From NCBI GenBank assembly GCA_963717385.1, contig CAVQWE010000003.1, forward strand, positions 1 to 64,000: a stretch of DNA of 64,000 nt, given 5' to 3'. This DNA comes from Sva-07 sp963717385. GTDB lineage: Bacteria > Actinomycetota > Acidimicrobiia > Acidimicrobiales > Ilumatobacteraceae. This document shows, piece by piece, positions 55,725-64,000 of this stretch; the first letter of the stretch is position 1, and each line of letters opens with the position of its first letter. The position numbers were made by a program, and so were the translations under genes. A model generated the notes under the pieces. The model saw only the letters and a program-made list of their open reading frames with translations. It was not told the DNA's origin and searched no databases.

Positions 55725-55793
55725 GACGGGTTGCGATGCTACTGGGGTGTGGTGCGAGCAGTCGGGAGGGCCAGACGCTTGCATCCGAGTCGT

Positions 55794-55799
55794 TAGGCT
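55794..55799 (+). promoter_or_regulatory. -10 box TAGGCT of a leaderless gene
   Basis: TAGGCT, exactly 7 nt, then GTG 55807. Confidence 0.55.
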
Positions 55800-55806
55800 C
55801 CGGCTC

Positions 55807-56109
55807 GTGAGCGACCGGACCGGATCTCCGCTCGAATCCAGCGGCGGCACGGCGCACGATTCGGCCCGATCGGCAACATCCGACATCGATGACGAGCTGA
55901 CGCGGCTCGAGCTCGAGTCGAACCGGCGATCGGCGGAACTCAAGACGCTTGCCGCCACGGTGCCGGCCGTGATGAGCCGCCGCGCCGTGGTTGCCGCCAT
56001 GATCACCGACCTGCGCCGGGCGCCGGACAAGTGGACCGTTGCGCGACGGGTGGTCACCAAGGTGGCGCGGCTTCCGGTCGAACTGTTCGGCAAGCTGACC
56101 GCACGGTGA
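55807..56109 (+). CDS. Short coiled-coil protein preceding a glycosyltransferase (A)
   Basis: 100 residues from GTG 55807. Acidic N-terminus, then DDELTRLELESNRRSAELKTLAATVPAVMSRRAVVAAMITDLRRAP, a likely coiled coil, and a basic amphipathic tail WTVARRVVTKVARLPVELFGKLTAR that could lie on the membrane. No family recognised. 7 nt before the next glycosyltransferase; compare 58003 and 62099. Confidence 0.7.
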   Translation: MSDRTGSPLESSGGTAHDSARSATSDIDDELTRLELESNRRSAELKTLAATVPAVMSRRAVVAAMITDLRRAPDKWTVARRVVTKVARLPVELFGKLTAR

Positions 56110-56116
56110 CCTGCCG

Positions 56117-57977
56117 GTGACTCGCACGAACTCGTCGGTCAACGTGTTCGTCGCTGCGACGGGCAACGCCTTCATGACCGACATCGCCGGATGGCTCGTC
56201 GAGGCGGCAGCCGAGACCGGACGATCGGCTCGCCTCGTGGTCGACGGCACACTTCCATCGGATCCGTCGGCGGTGAACCTCGTCGTGGCGCCACACGAGT
56301 TCTACCTCCTCAGCGATGCAGGCAGCCGGGCGATCGACGCGGCGGCATCGGTCAGTGTGCCGGTCTGCACCGAGCAGCCCGGCACGAGCTGGTTCGAGAT
56401 GACGTCGCTGGTCTGCCAACGCAGCCCGATGGTCCTCGACATCAACGTGCACGGCGTCGAGGCGCTGCGCAGCCTCGGTCACGATGCGCATCACCTCCGC
56501 ATCGGGGGCACACCGTCGATGGACCGTCGCCGTGCAGGTGTCGTTCGGTCGCGAGACCTGGTCGTGCTCGCCGGCTACACCGAGCACCGGGGCGCGGAAC
56601 TTGCCCGGCTGGCCCCCACGCTGTGGCCGCACGAGGTGGATCTGCGCTTGTTCTCCTTCACGCGACCCGTCACCTCGGCCGTCGGAGGGTTGGTGTTCTC
56701 CGACGCGAAGTACGACCTGCTCGCCGACAGTCGCATCTTGCTGAACATCCATCGCGACGATGCAGGCAGCGGCTACTTCGAGTGGGCCCGGCTCGTCGAG
56801 GCCATGGCCAATGGCTGTGCTGTCGTGACCGAGCCGTCGTCGGGCTACGAGCCACTGATGGCCGGCGAACACTTCGTGGAGACCGACGACCTCGTCGCCA
56901 CGATCGGTGAACTCCTGAACGACCACTGCCCGCTGCGATGAACTCGGCTCGGCTGCCGCCCGGGCAGTGCTCGACGACCATCCCCTCCGGGCGTCGCTCG
57001 AACCGCTGCTGGCCGAGGCGGAGGCCCGACACCCGAAACGGCCGGCCCGGTCGATGTTCACCAGCCGAACACGCAGCCAGTTGCGTCGGCTCCAGCAGAT
57101 TCCTGTGCTGCCGGTGTTCGCTCCGGCGACGGCCGCGCGCCGAGAGATCCGGGCTGCATTCGTCGCAGAGACACGTCACCGTCGCGAGATCGAACGTGTG
57201 CGCTCGCGGTGGCGTCACGGCAGTGACGATGCCATCGAACGGTTCGAATCGTCGGCATATGAGAACGCCACACCAGAGGTCACCGTCATCGTCACCTTGT
57301 TCGATTACGAGTTGCTCGTGACCGACACGCTCGACTCGATCTGTGCCTCGCACGACGTCGACTTCGAGATCGTGATCGTCGACGACCATTCCACCGATGA
57401 CGGACGAGCGACCGTTGCGTCGTACATCCACGAGCACGACGACGTGCCGATCCTGTTGCTCGGACGCGAGGCGAATCACGGTCTGGCGGCGGCTCGCAAC
57501 CTCGCGTTCGAGAACGCCAGAGCCGACAAGGTGATGGTCATGGACGCCGACAACTTGGTGTATCCGTCGGCGCTGCGGATGCTGTCCGATGCGCTCGAGG
57601 CCGATCCGGCCGCCAGCTTCGCATATTCGATTCTCGAGGAGTTCGGCGTCACCGAAGGTCTGCGCAGCGCAATGGGCTGGTCGGTCCAGTGGTTGTGCGA
57701 GGCCAACTACATCGACGCACAATCGATGATCCGGCGGTCGGCGTGGGAGCGCCACGGGCGCTACTCCGACACCGAAGCGCTGATGTTCGGCTGGGAGGAC
57801 TGGGAGTTCTGGCTGCGGGTCGCGTCAGACGGTGGACACGGTGTCCACGTCGCTCGCATCCTGGGCAGATACCGAACCCAGGAGACCTCGATGTTGGCCA
57901 CCACCAACCTGTTCGGCGATCTGATGACCGAGGACATCCGAGCGATGTACCCGGCGCTTCCTTGGCCTCACCTCTGA
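56117..57977 (+). CDS. Two-domain glycosyltransferase (GT-B then GT2), one apparent frameshift
   Basis: After repair about 619 residues. N-terminal part NVFVAATGNAFMTDIAGWLVEAAAETG ..ILLNIHRDDAGSGYFEWARLVEAMANGCAVVTEPSSGYEPLMAGEHFVE is a GT-B C-lobe like CgeB/GT4 proteins; C-terminal part VTVIVTLFDYELLVTDTLDSICASHDVDFEIVIVDDHSTDDGRATV ..VMVMDADNLVYPSALRMLSDAL ..FGWEDWEFWLRVASDGGHGVHV is GT2. They are joined by a one-base shift near 56940 (NDHCPLR then DELGSAAARAVLDD); the span is one base over a multiple of three. If no shift, the first product stops at 56941. Confidence 0.8.
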
Positions 57978-57989
57978 GCGGGCCGGCAG

Positions 57990-57995
57990 TACAGT
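57990..57995 (+). promoter_or_regulatory. -10 box TACAGT of a leaderless gene
   Basis: TACAGT, exactly 7 nt, then GTG 58003. Confidence 0.55.
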
Positions 57996-58002
57996 GCGGG
58001 CG

Positions 58003-58302
58003 GTGGGAGACGAACAGAGCCGCGACATCGACGAGCTGCGCAACGAGATCAGCCGTCTGCGCGCACTGGTCGGGCCCTCCGAGACGTCGTACGAGCAGAT
58101 GCGTACCGACCTCTTGGCGGCGCGAGACGCAGCGAAGGGCGCCGAGGCTGCTGCCGGCTCGCTGCGCGGACTGAATGCCGAACTCCACGTCCATCTGGCA
58201 CGCGCACGACAGGACCAGGACCACTTCCAGCGACTGGTGGTTGGCTCGGCACGCGGTTTCGTGGCACGGCTGACCCGGTCGGCGCGGCTGCGATTGTTCT
58301 GA
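58003..58302 (+). CDS. Short coiled-coil protein preceding a glycosyltransferase (B)
   Basis: 99 residues from GTG 58003: SRDIDELRNEISRLRALVGPSETSYEQMRTDLLAARDAAKGAEAAAGSLRGLNAELHVHLARARQDQDHFQRLV is almost entirely heptad-like helix, ending in a basic tail GFVARLTRSARLRLF. Its TGA overlaps the ATG of the next glycosyltransferase (TGATG), so the two are coupled. No family recognised. Confidence 0.72.
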   Translation: MGDEQSRDIDELRNEISRLRALVGPSETSYEQMRTDLLAARDAAKGAEAAAGSLRGLNAELHVHLARARQDQDHFQRLVVGSARGFVARLTRSARLRLF

Positions 58303-59969
58303 TGCCCGTCGTCACGGTGGTGACCGCCGTTCACGATCCGCGACCGGACCATCTCCGGGCGTGTCTGTCGTCGGTGGCCGCACAGAGCATGACCGACTGG
58401 GAACACGTCCTGGTCGACGACGGATCGACCGATCCCGAGATCCGTTCGATGCTCGCCGATGCGTCACTGCTCGACGTGCGGGTCCGGGTCGTCACCAGGG
58501 CAGCCTCCGGTGGTATCGCCGTTGCGTCGAACGATGGGCTCGCTGCGGCGGGTGGTGAGTTCGTTGCGCTGCTCGACCACGACGACGTGCTCACGCCCGA
58601 TGCCCTGGCAACCATGGCAGCGGCCCTGGGTGACACGGCGAACGTGGGCTACAGCGACCACGACCACCTGCGACCCGACGGTCGGTTCGCCACACCGTTC
58701 TACAAGCCTGATTTCTCGCCCGAACGGCTTCGCAACCAGAACTACGTGGCCCACCTCGTCATGATCCGCCGGAGCCTTCTCGACGACGTCGGCGGATTCC
58801 GACTCGGCTTCGACGGAGCGCAGGACCACGACCTGCTCCTGCGGCTGGTCGAGGCGGGCGAAGTGTTCGTCCACGTTCCGAGGGTGCTGTGTCACTGGCG
58901 TCAGTCGCCCAACAGCGTGTCGAGCGGCGACAACAAGCCCTGGGCGTTCGACGCCGGTGTCCGAGCAGTGTCCGAGCACTGCGAGCGCGCCGGCATCTCG
59001 GCAACGGTCGAGCTGACCGACCATCAAGGCTGCTACCGCGTCCGCCGACACGTCACCGACCGCCCGCTCGTCAGCGTGATCATTCCCACGCGTGGCTCCA
59101 GCGGACGGGTGTGGGGTGTCACCCGCCATTTCGTCGTCGATGCAGTCCGCAGCATGATCGAACAATCGACCTACCGCGAGATGGAGTTCGTGATCGTTCA
59201 CGACCACGACACGCCGCAGATCGTGATCGACCAACTGCGCCAACTCGTCGGCGACTCGCTCGTACTGGTGCCGTTCAGCGGCCCGTTCAACTTCTCCGAG
59301 AAGGTCAACACCGGTGCAGTCGCCTCCTCCGGCGAGCTGTTGTTCATCCTCAACGACGACACCGAGCTCATCGAGCCCACCAGCCTCGAGGTGCTCGTCG
59401 GGCACGTGCACGCCGACGGGGTGGCGATGGCCGGCGCAAAGCTGTTGTACGCCGACGGCACGCTGCAGCACGGCGGCCACGTGTACCACCACGATCTGAT
59501 GCACACGTTGCACGGATGGCCCGGCGACTCGCCGGGCCCCGCCCCACTGCTTCCGCTGGCCGTCGAACGCGAATGCAGTGGTGTCACCGCCGCAGCCGTG
59601 CTCGTCGACCGAGGGGTGTTCGAGGCGGTTGGCGGCTTCGCTGCCGAGCTGCCGCTCAACTACAACGACGTCGACTTCTGTCTGAAGGTTCGCTCCGAGG
59701 GGCATCGCATCATCTGGACGCCGTGGGCGAGTTGGTACCACTTCGAGAGTCGCACCCGCGTGAGCGAGCTGTTGCCCGAGGAGTACGAGTTCGTCAACGC
59801 CCGGTGGCACTACGAGATCAACAACGATCCGTACTACAACCCGAATCTGGCGCCGAACCGTTCGGACTGGCTGGAACGGCCACTGCGTTCGGGTGCCGCC
59901 CCGATCGACACCCGGCCGTCGCTCCCGGCCCGGGTCGCCGCACGTCTGTCGAAGTCGGTGCAGTCCTGA
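58302..59969 (+). CDS. Tandem GT2 glycosyltransferase
   Basis: 555 residues with two GT2 domains. First: PVVTVVTAVHDPRPDHLRACLSSVAAQSMTDWEHVLVDDGSTDPE ..FVALLDHDDVLTPDAL ..KPDFSPERLRNQNYVAHLVMIRRSLLDDVGGFRLGFDGAQDHDLLLRLVEAG. Second from about 250: PLVSVIIPTRGSSGRVWGV ..LLFILNDDTELIEPTSLEVLV ..NYNDVDFCLKVRSEGHRIIWTPWASWYHFES. This double layout is typical of O-antigen/rhamnan assembly enzymes. ATG 58302 is coupled to protein B. Confidence 0.9.
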   Translation: MPVVTVVTAVHDPRPDHLRACLSSVAAQSMTDWEHVLVDDGSTDPEIRSMLADASLLDVRVRVVTRAASGGIAVASNDGLAAAGGEFVALLDHDDVLTPDALATMAAALGDTANVGYSDHDHLRPDGRFATPFYKPDFSPERLRNQNYVAHLVMIRRSLLDDVGGFRLGFDGAQDHDLLLRLVEAGEVFVHVPRVLCHWRQSPNSVSSGDNKPWAFDAGVRAVSEHCERAGISATVELTDHQGCYRVRRHVTDRPLVSVIIPTRGSSGRVWGVTRHFVVDAVRSMIEQSTYREMEFVIVHDHDTPQIVIDQLRQLVGDSLVLVPFSGPFNFSEKVNTGAVASSGELLFILNDDTELIEPTSLEVLVGHVHADGVAMAGAKLLYADGTLQHGGHVYHHDLMHTLHGWPGDSPGPAPLLPLAVERECSGVTAAAVLVDRGVFEAVGGFAAELPLNYNDVDFCLKVRSEGHRIIWTPWASWYHFESRTRVSELLPEEYEFVNARWHYEINNDPYYNPNLAPNRSDWLERPLRSGAAPIDTRPSLPARVAARLSKSVQS

Positions 59970-62014
59970 CGGATCACGCCGCTGCCGACGGGCGCACCGG
60001 CATCGTCGTCGTCGTCGTCACCCATGCAGGTGTCGGCGACATGCTCGACCGGTGCCTCGATGCGCTCGGGCGGGCACGCGGTGTCGAGCGCGTCGTCGTC
60101 GTCGACAACAGCGGCCGAGTCGACGATCTCGACGAGCGCCACCGTGCGTTCGTCGAAGTGCTGCGCACCGAGAACAGCGGCTTCGGTGCCGCGGCCAATG
60201 CCGGGTTCCGCCACGTCGGGGTCGGCAGCGATGGTGGCCCCGCCCTGATCGCACTGCTCAACGACGACGTCGTCGTCTCCGCCGATTGGGTCGAACCGCT
60301 CGTGGCCGCTCTCGCCGGCGATGACCGCCTGGGGGGTGTGCAACCGAAGCTGCTCGTTGCCGACAGCGAACCGGTGGTGGTCAACAGCGCCGGTGTGGTG
60401 CTCGACCCCGCTGGCGCCGGGAGCGATCTCGGCGACGGCATGGTCGACGCGCCGGTGTGGCAGGTGCCCCGACGAATCGTGATGTTCACCGGCGGGGCGG
60501 TGGTGTTCCGCGCAGCGTTCCTCGCCGAGATGGGTGGATTCGACGAGCGATACTTCCTGTACTACGAAGACGTCGACCTCGCCCTGCGTGGTGGCAATCG
60601 TGGTTGGCACTTCGGGTTCGAGCCCGCCTCGACGGTGTGGCACGCCCGCAGCTCCACGACCAGCCAACTCGGATCCGCGGTCCGGCGGCTTCAGGAACGC
60701 AACCGGATCTGGATGGTCGTCCGATTCGGTCCTGCACCGATGATCGGTCGTGCGCTCTGGCTGTCGGTGCGCCGGCTGCGCCATCAGCCCCGCCGTCTCC
60801 ACGCCCGTGCGCTGTTGGCGGGTCTCGCAGGGGCACCGAGGCGGCTTGTCGAGCGCTGGCGCGACGGGTCGGCGAGTCGGCTTCTCGCTGAGCCCAGCTC
60901 GAAGCGAATCGAGCGACGCGGTGTCAACGTCGTTGGGTATCACCATGTGAGCAGTGGGCTCGGAACCGCAGCTCGTGCCGTTCACCACTCGCTGCTCGCG
61001 GCAGGTGTGCCGACGCGAGCGATCGACATCGCCGCCACCGACAGCCCGGCCATGCGGTCGCCATCGGCGCATGACACGGCGCCGGCATTCGACGCGTCGA
61101 TCTTCGTCGTTGCTGCCGAGGCACTTCCGGGCCTCATCGAGCAGCGGCCCGAGCTCAGGGCGACTGCCGATCTCGTCGTCGGCTGCTTCTTCTGGGAACT
61201 GGCCTCGGCCCCGGCCACGCATCGGTACGGCATTGCTCTGGTCGACGAGATCTGGGCGGCAACGACCTTCGTGGCGGGCGCCTACGCCGGCCGCGGCCGG
61301 CCCGTGTACACCTACCCGATCCGATTGGAGCCGCCGTCGGTGAGCGCCGACGACGTCACCTCGTGGCGTTCGACACTCCGAGCGACGGCCGACACGTTCG
61401 TGTTCCTCGTCAGCTTCGACTTCTTCAGCAGCGTCGACAGGAAGAATCCGTTCGCGGCGATCGCGGCCTTCACCGAGGCCTTTGCCGACGAGTCCACCGT
61501 GGACGTGCGCTTGGTGGTCAAGACCATCAATGGTGCATCTCGTCCGGATGATCTCCAGGGTCTCCTCGTCGCCACAGACGACCCACGGGTCACGGTGATC
61601 GACGAGCACGTCGACGCCGAGCGGTTGGACGCGCTGATCGCTGCCGCCGACTGCTTCGTGTCGCTGCACCGAGGTGAGGGCCTGGGTCTGCATCTCGCAT
61701 CGGCGATGTGGCTCGGCACGCCGGTGATCGCCTCGCGCTACTCGGGCAATCTCGACTTCATGGACGACGCCTGCGCCGCATTGATCGACGTCGAACTGGT
61801 CGACGTCGCCGACCGCAGCGGTGCGTATCCGAACGATGCAACGTGGGCCGAGCCCGATCACCGCCAAACGGTCGACTGGATGCGCCGGCTCGCTCACGAC
61901 CCGGCGAGCGGCCAGGAAATGGCAGTTGCTGCAGTCGAGCGCATGAACGCCCAACCGACCGCCGAGCACTTCGGTCTGCAGTACTGGAGCGGCGTGCACG
62001 GACCGGGCAGCTGA
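59966..62014 (+). CDS. GT2-GT4 fusion glycosyltransferase
   Basis: About 682 residues. N-terminal GT2: TGIVVVVVTHAGVGDMLDRCLDALGRARGVERVVVVDNSG ..SGFGAAANAGFRHV ..LIALLNDDVVVSADWVEPLVAAL ..FDERYFLYYEDVDLALRGGNRGW. C-terminal GT4/GT-B from about 320: VNVVGYHHVSSGLGTAARAVHHSLLAAGVPTRAID ..EIWAATTFVAGAY ..VSLHRGEGLGLHLASAMWLGTPVIASRYSGNLDFM. No ATG/GTG is in frame near the N-terminus; CTG 59966 overlapping the previous stop (CTGA) is the best start I can see, unless a frameshift hides another. Confidence 0.85.
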   Translation: MTDHAAADGRTGIVVVVVTHAGVGDMLDRCLDALGRARGVERVVVVDNSGRVDDLDERHRAFVEVLRTENSGFGAAANAGFRHVGVGSDGGPALIALLNDDVVVSADWVEPLVAALAGDDRLGGVQPKLLVADSEPVVVNSAGVVLDPAGAGSDLGDGMVDAPVWQVPRRIVMFTGGAVVFRAAFLAEMGGFDERYFLYYEDVDLALRGGNRGWHFGFEPASTVWHARSSTTSQLGSAVRRLQERNRIWMVVRFGPAPMIGRALWLSVRRLRHQPRRLHARALLAGLAGAPRRLVERWRDGSASRLLAEPSSKRIERRGVNVVGYHHVSSGLGTAARAVHHSLLAAGVPTRAIDIAATDSPAMRSPSAHDTAPAFDASIFVVAAEALPGLIEQRPELRATADLVVGCFFWELASAPATHRYGIALVDEIWAATTFVAGAYAGRGRPVYTYPIRLEPPSVSADDVTSWRSTLRATADTFVFLVSFDFFSSVDRKNPFAAIAAFTEAFADESTVDVRLVVKTINGASRPDDLQGLLVATDDPRVTVIDEHVDAERLDALIAAADCFVSLHRGEGLGLHLASAMWLGTPVIASRYSGNLDFMDDACAALIDVELVDVADRSGAYPNDATWAEPDHRQTVDWMRRLAHDPASGQEMAVAAVERMNAQPTAEHFGLQYWSGVHGPGS

Positions 62015-62098
62015 CGTCGTCGAGAGCCGGTCGCATGATCCGCCGGCTGAGGTGGCCGTACGATGGACGATCTACCGGTACCCCCGACGAGGAACGTG

Positions 62099-62443
62099 AT
62101 GAACAAAGCCACCAGCAGACTCCGCGCCGTCGCTCGCACGGCCACTCGCCCAGCGCGCGACTACGTCAACTGGCACTTCGAGTCGACCAAGGACGAGATT
62201 CGTCGCTTCAACGCGCACGACGAAGGTCTCGCACAGACGGTGGCCGAATTGGCCAACGTCGTCGCAGAGACGCAGCTGTACCACTCGCGACTCGTTGGTG
62301 ACCTGCGTGATCAGGTGCACGACCTGACCGACCGCATCGATCGATTCGAAGCCACGATCGACCAGCTCACCCAGGTGCTCGCGGCGATGACCTCGACACC
62401 AGAGGACCATGCCGACGTGCTGGCGCACACCACCCGACTGTGA
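62099..62443 (+). CDS. Short coiled-coil protein preceding a glycosyltransferase (C)
   Basis: 114 residues from ATG 62099 (GAGGAAC upstream). Basic N-terminus MNKATSRLRAVARTATRPARDYVNWHFE, then VAELANVVAETQLYHSRLVGDLRDQVHDLTDRIDRFEATIDQLTQVL, a long predicted coiled coil. Here the basic part is N-terminal, unlike A and B. The last codon overlaps the GTG start of the next glycosyltransferase. Confidence 0.72.
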   Translation: MNKATSRLRAVARTATRPARDYVNWHFESTKDEIRRFNAHDEGLAQTVAELANVVAETQLYHSRLVGDLRDQVHDLTDRIDRFEATIDQLTQVLAAMTSTPEDHADVLAHTTRL

Positions 62444-64000
62444 TCGTCTTCGACCTCCAGGCGGTGCAGAGCATCGAACACGGCGAGCGTGGGATCTCCC
62501 GATTCGTCGGTGAGCTCGCCAGCGCGCTGCTGCGGCGCGATGTCTGCCCGGTCGACGTGTTCGCGTGGAACCCTGCGCTGCCGTACGTCCCGCGGCTCGA
62601 ACCCTTCGCGTCTGCCGGGCTCTTGCGTTCGTACGACGAACTTCGAGGGCATCGAGTCGACATCCTCCACGTGACCTCGCCATTCGAGTCGGCAGCGGTG
62701 GCGTCGGTGTCGGCGCCCGTTCGGGCTCGGCGCCTGGTCGCGACCTGCTACGACCTGATCCCTCACATCTTCAGTGACGTCTACCTCGCGACGCCTGGCA
62801 TCCGAGCCTGGTATCGAGCACGACTCGGGTTGCTGTTGGCGTGTGACGAGGTGGTGACCGACTCCGAATCGGCCGCCGACGATCTCGCGACACGGTTGGG
62901 GTACCCGCGCGAGCGGTTGACCTCGGTGGGTGCGGGAACCGCCCCGGAGTTCTGTCCGCCGTCGACCTCGATGGAGGCACGCTTCGACGAGCTCGCCACG
63001 GCACTCGAAGGGTTGGAACCCGATTTCATCCTCGTCCCGGCCGGACCGGATTGGCGCAAGAACGTTCGTGGAGCGGTCGAAGCCTACGCAGGGTTGGACC
63101 CGTCGTTGCGTGAACAGCATCAACTCGTGATCGCATCGCGCCTGAACGAGGGCCAGCGAGCCGACCTCGAGGCACATGGCGAAGCACTCGGTGTCGGCGA
63201 TCGCATGCTGCTGACCGGCCTCGTTTCCGATGATCAACTGGTGCTGCTGTACCAGAGCGCCGAACTCGTCGTGTTCCCGTCGTACTACGAAGGGTTCGGC
63301 CTGCCGGTGCTCGAAGCCCGGCGCTGCGGCGCACGCGTGGTCTGCTCGAACGCCGCATCGTTGCCCGAGGTCATGCTCGAGCCCGCAGCGCTGTTCAACC
63401 CCCACGTCGTCGGCGACATCACGGCAGTGATGACCGCGGCGCTGACCGATCCCGAGACGATGCTCGCGCTGGATCGGGCACGTGACCCGGAATTCACCTG
63501 GGATGTCGCAGCGGCGCGGCTCGTGGGCGTGTACCAGCGGGTGTCCGAACGGCCCGAGCGAACCACGCCACGACAGCGACTCGCCATTGCGGTCGAGGCG
63601 ATCGACCCGATCGACACAGCGCCGGTGACCAGTGCCTTCGTCGGCCAGGGTCTCGTCGACGAGCTCGCATCGGTGGCCGATGTGCGGGTGTTCGTCGCCG
63701 ACCGGTCGGTTCGCATCGAGGCGGGCACGTCGCTTCCGATCGAGGGGTTGCGCACACTGGTTGCCCAGATGAGTGCGAACGAGTTCGATCACGTCGTCTA
63801 CGTGCTCGGGCCGGCCGCATTCACCGACGGTCCACCTGCCCAACTCGCGCACGTTCCCGGCCATGTCGTCATCGACAGCGTTCCCGCGCTGTCGGCGGAG
63901 CCGTCCGATGCAGCGATCGAGTCCGCCGCGGCGAATCGACTGTTCGATGCCGTCGCCCAGTGGGCGTGTTCGGTGTACGTCATCGACGACACCGTCGCCG
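62440..64000 (+). CDS. GT4 glycosyltransferase, cut by the window edge
   Basis: Open from GTG 62440 to the right edge (520 codons, incomplete). MIVFDLQAVQSIEHGERGISRFVGELASALLRR, then VDILHVTSPFES, VATCYDLIPHIFSDVY, VVTDSESAADDLATRLGYPRERLTSVGAG, and the GT4 donor lobe FILVPAGPDWRKNVRGAVEAYAGL ..LTGLVSDDQLVLLYQSAELVVFPSYYEGFGLPVLEARRCGARVVCSNAASLPEVM, with the E-x7-E signature. After about residue 385 a further region (IDPIDTAPVTSAFVGQGLVDELASVADVRVFV) suggests a second glycosyltransferase domain beyond the window. Confidence 0.88.
   Translation, partial: MIVFDLQAVQSIEHGERGISRFVGELASALLRRDVCPVDVFAWNPALPYVPRLEPFASAGLLRSYDELRGHRVDILHVTSPFESAAVASVSAPVRARRLVATCYDLIPHIFSDVYLATPGIRAWYRARLGLLLACDEVVTDSESAADDLATRLGYPRERLTSVGAGTAPEFCPPSTSMEARFDELATALEGLEPDFILVPAGPDWRKNVRGAVEAYAGLDPSLREQHQLVIASRLNEGQRADLEAHGEALGVGDRMLLTGLVSDDQLVLLYQSAELVVFPSYYEGFGLPVLEARRCGARVVCSNAASLPEVMLEPAALFNPHVVGDITAVMTAALTDPETMLALDRARDPEFTWDVAAARLVGVYQRVSERPERTTPRQRLAIAVEAIDPIDTAPVTSAFVGQGLVDELASVADVRVFVADRSVRIEAGTSLPIEGLRTLVAQMSANEFDHVVYVLGPAAFTDGPPAQLAHVPGHVVIDSVPALSAEPSDAAIESAAANRLFDAVAQWACSVYVIDDTVA

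Noticed and set aside
58464..61999. Very long minus-strand open frames opposite the glycosyltransferases
   Set aside because: Antisense shadows; sense strand has clear GT2 and GT4 motifs.

Overview
The window looks like chromosome of a high-GC actinobacterium, most plausibly an Acidimicrobiia member close to Ilumatobacter. This is inferred from overall GC-rich codon use, the actinobacterial SufR/SufBCDT layout, mycothiol-type DinB proteins, and many genes whose start codon sits 6-9 nt after a TANNNT -10 box (leaderless transcription). No rRNA, tRNA, CRISPR array, prophage or classical IS was recognised.

Layout. 1-4.1 kb: a sugar ABC uptake operon (badly frameshifted permease, lipoprotein binding protein) with its DeoR-type regulator and a repeated operator. 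4.3-6.25 kb: a two-gene redox operon, a thioredoxin-domain protein followed by a UGSC-family protein. The UGSC gene is read through an in-frame TGA, and a perfect hairpin lies at the right distance downstream to be a bacterial SECIS element; this is the best discovery candidate. 6.4-11.8 kb: MBL-fold hydrolase, MauE-like membrane protein, oligopeptidase B, a ferredoxin, a small Cys-rich protein and an MFS transporter. 11.8-16.8 kb: sufR diverging from sufB-sufC-sufD-sufT. 16.8-24.6 kb: accessory region with small enzymes (GNAT, VOC, alpha/beta hydrolase, Nudix), a large lipoprotein and several gene remnants. 25-26.7 kb: sufU-sufS, detached from the main suf operon. 26.7-28.2 kb: a REP-associated tyrosine transposase with three copies of its REP palindrome. 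28.2-38.9 kb: MBL hydrolase, a Phd/PIN toxin-antitoxin pair, acyl-CoA dehydrogenase, methyltransferase, DinB-like protein, a secreted metalloprotease and a large membrane protein.

39 kb to the right edge is one long cell-surface glycan locus: WecB, two Stealth-family sugar-phosphate transferases, FkbM methyltransferases, several GT2/GT4 glycosyltransferases, a polyprenyl glycosylphosphotransferase and two separate ABC glycan exporters (Wzm/Wzt type). Together these would build a glycan on a lipid carrier, extend and phosphorylate it, methylate it and export it. Three short coiled-coil proteins each sit directly in front of a glycosyltransferase.

Caution on quality: at least thirteen genes, including probable housekeeping genes such as sufD and a ferredoxin, need single-base frame changes to restore their family sequence. 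I read most of these as sequencing or assembly indels and not real pseudogenes. Functions are judged from motifs recognised by eye; no database search was run.
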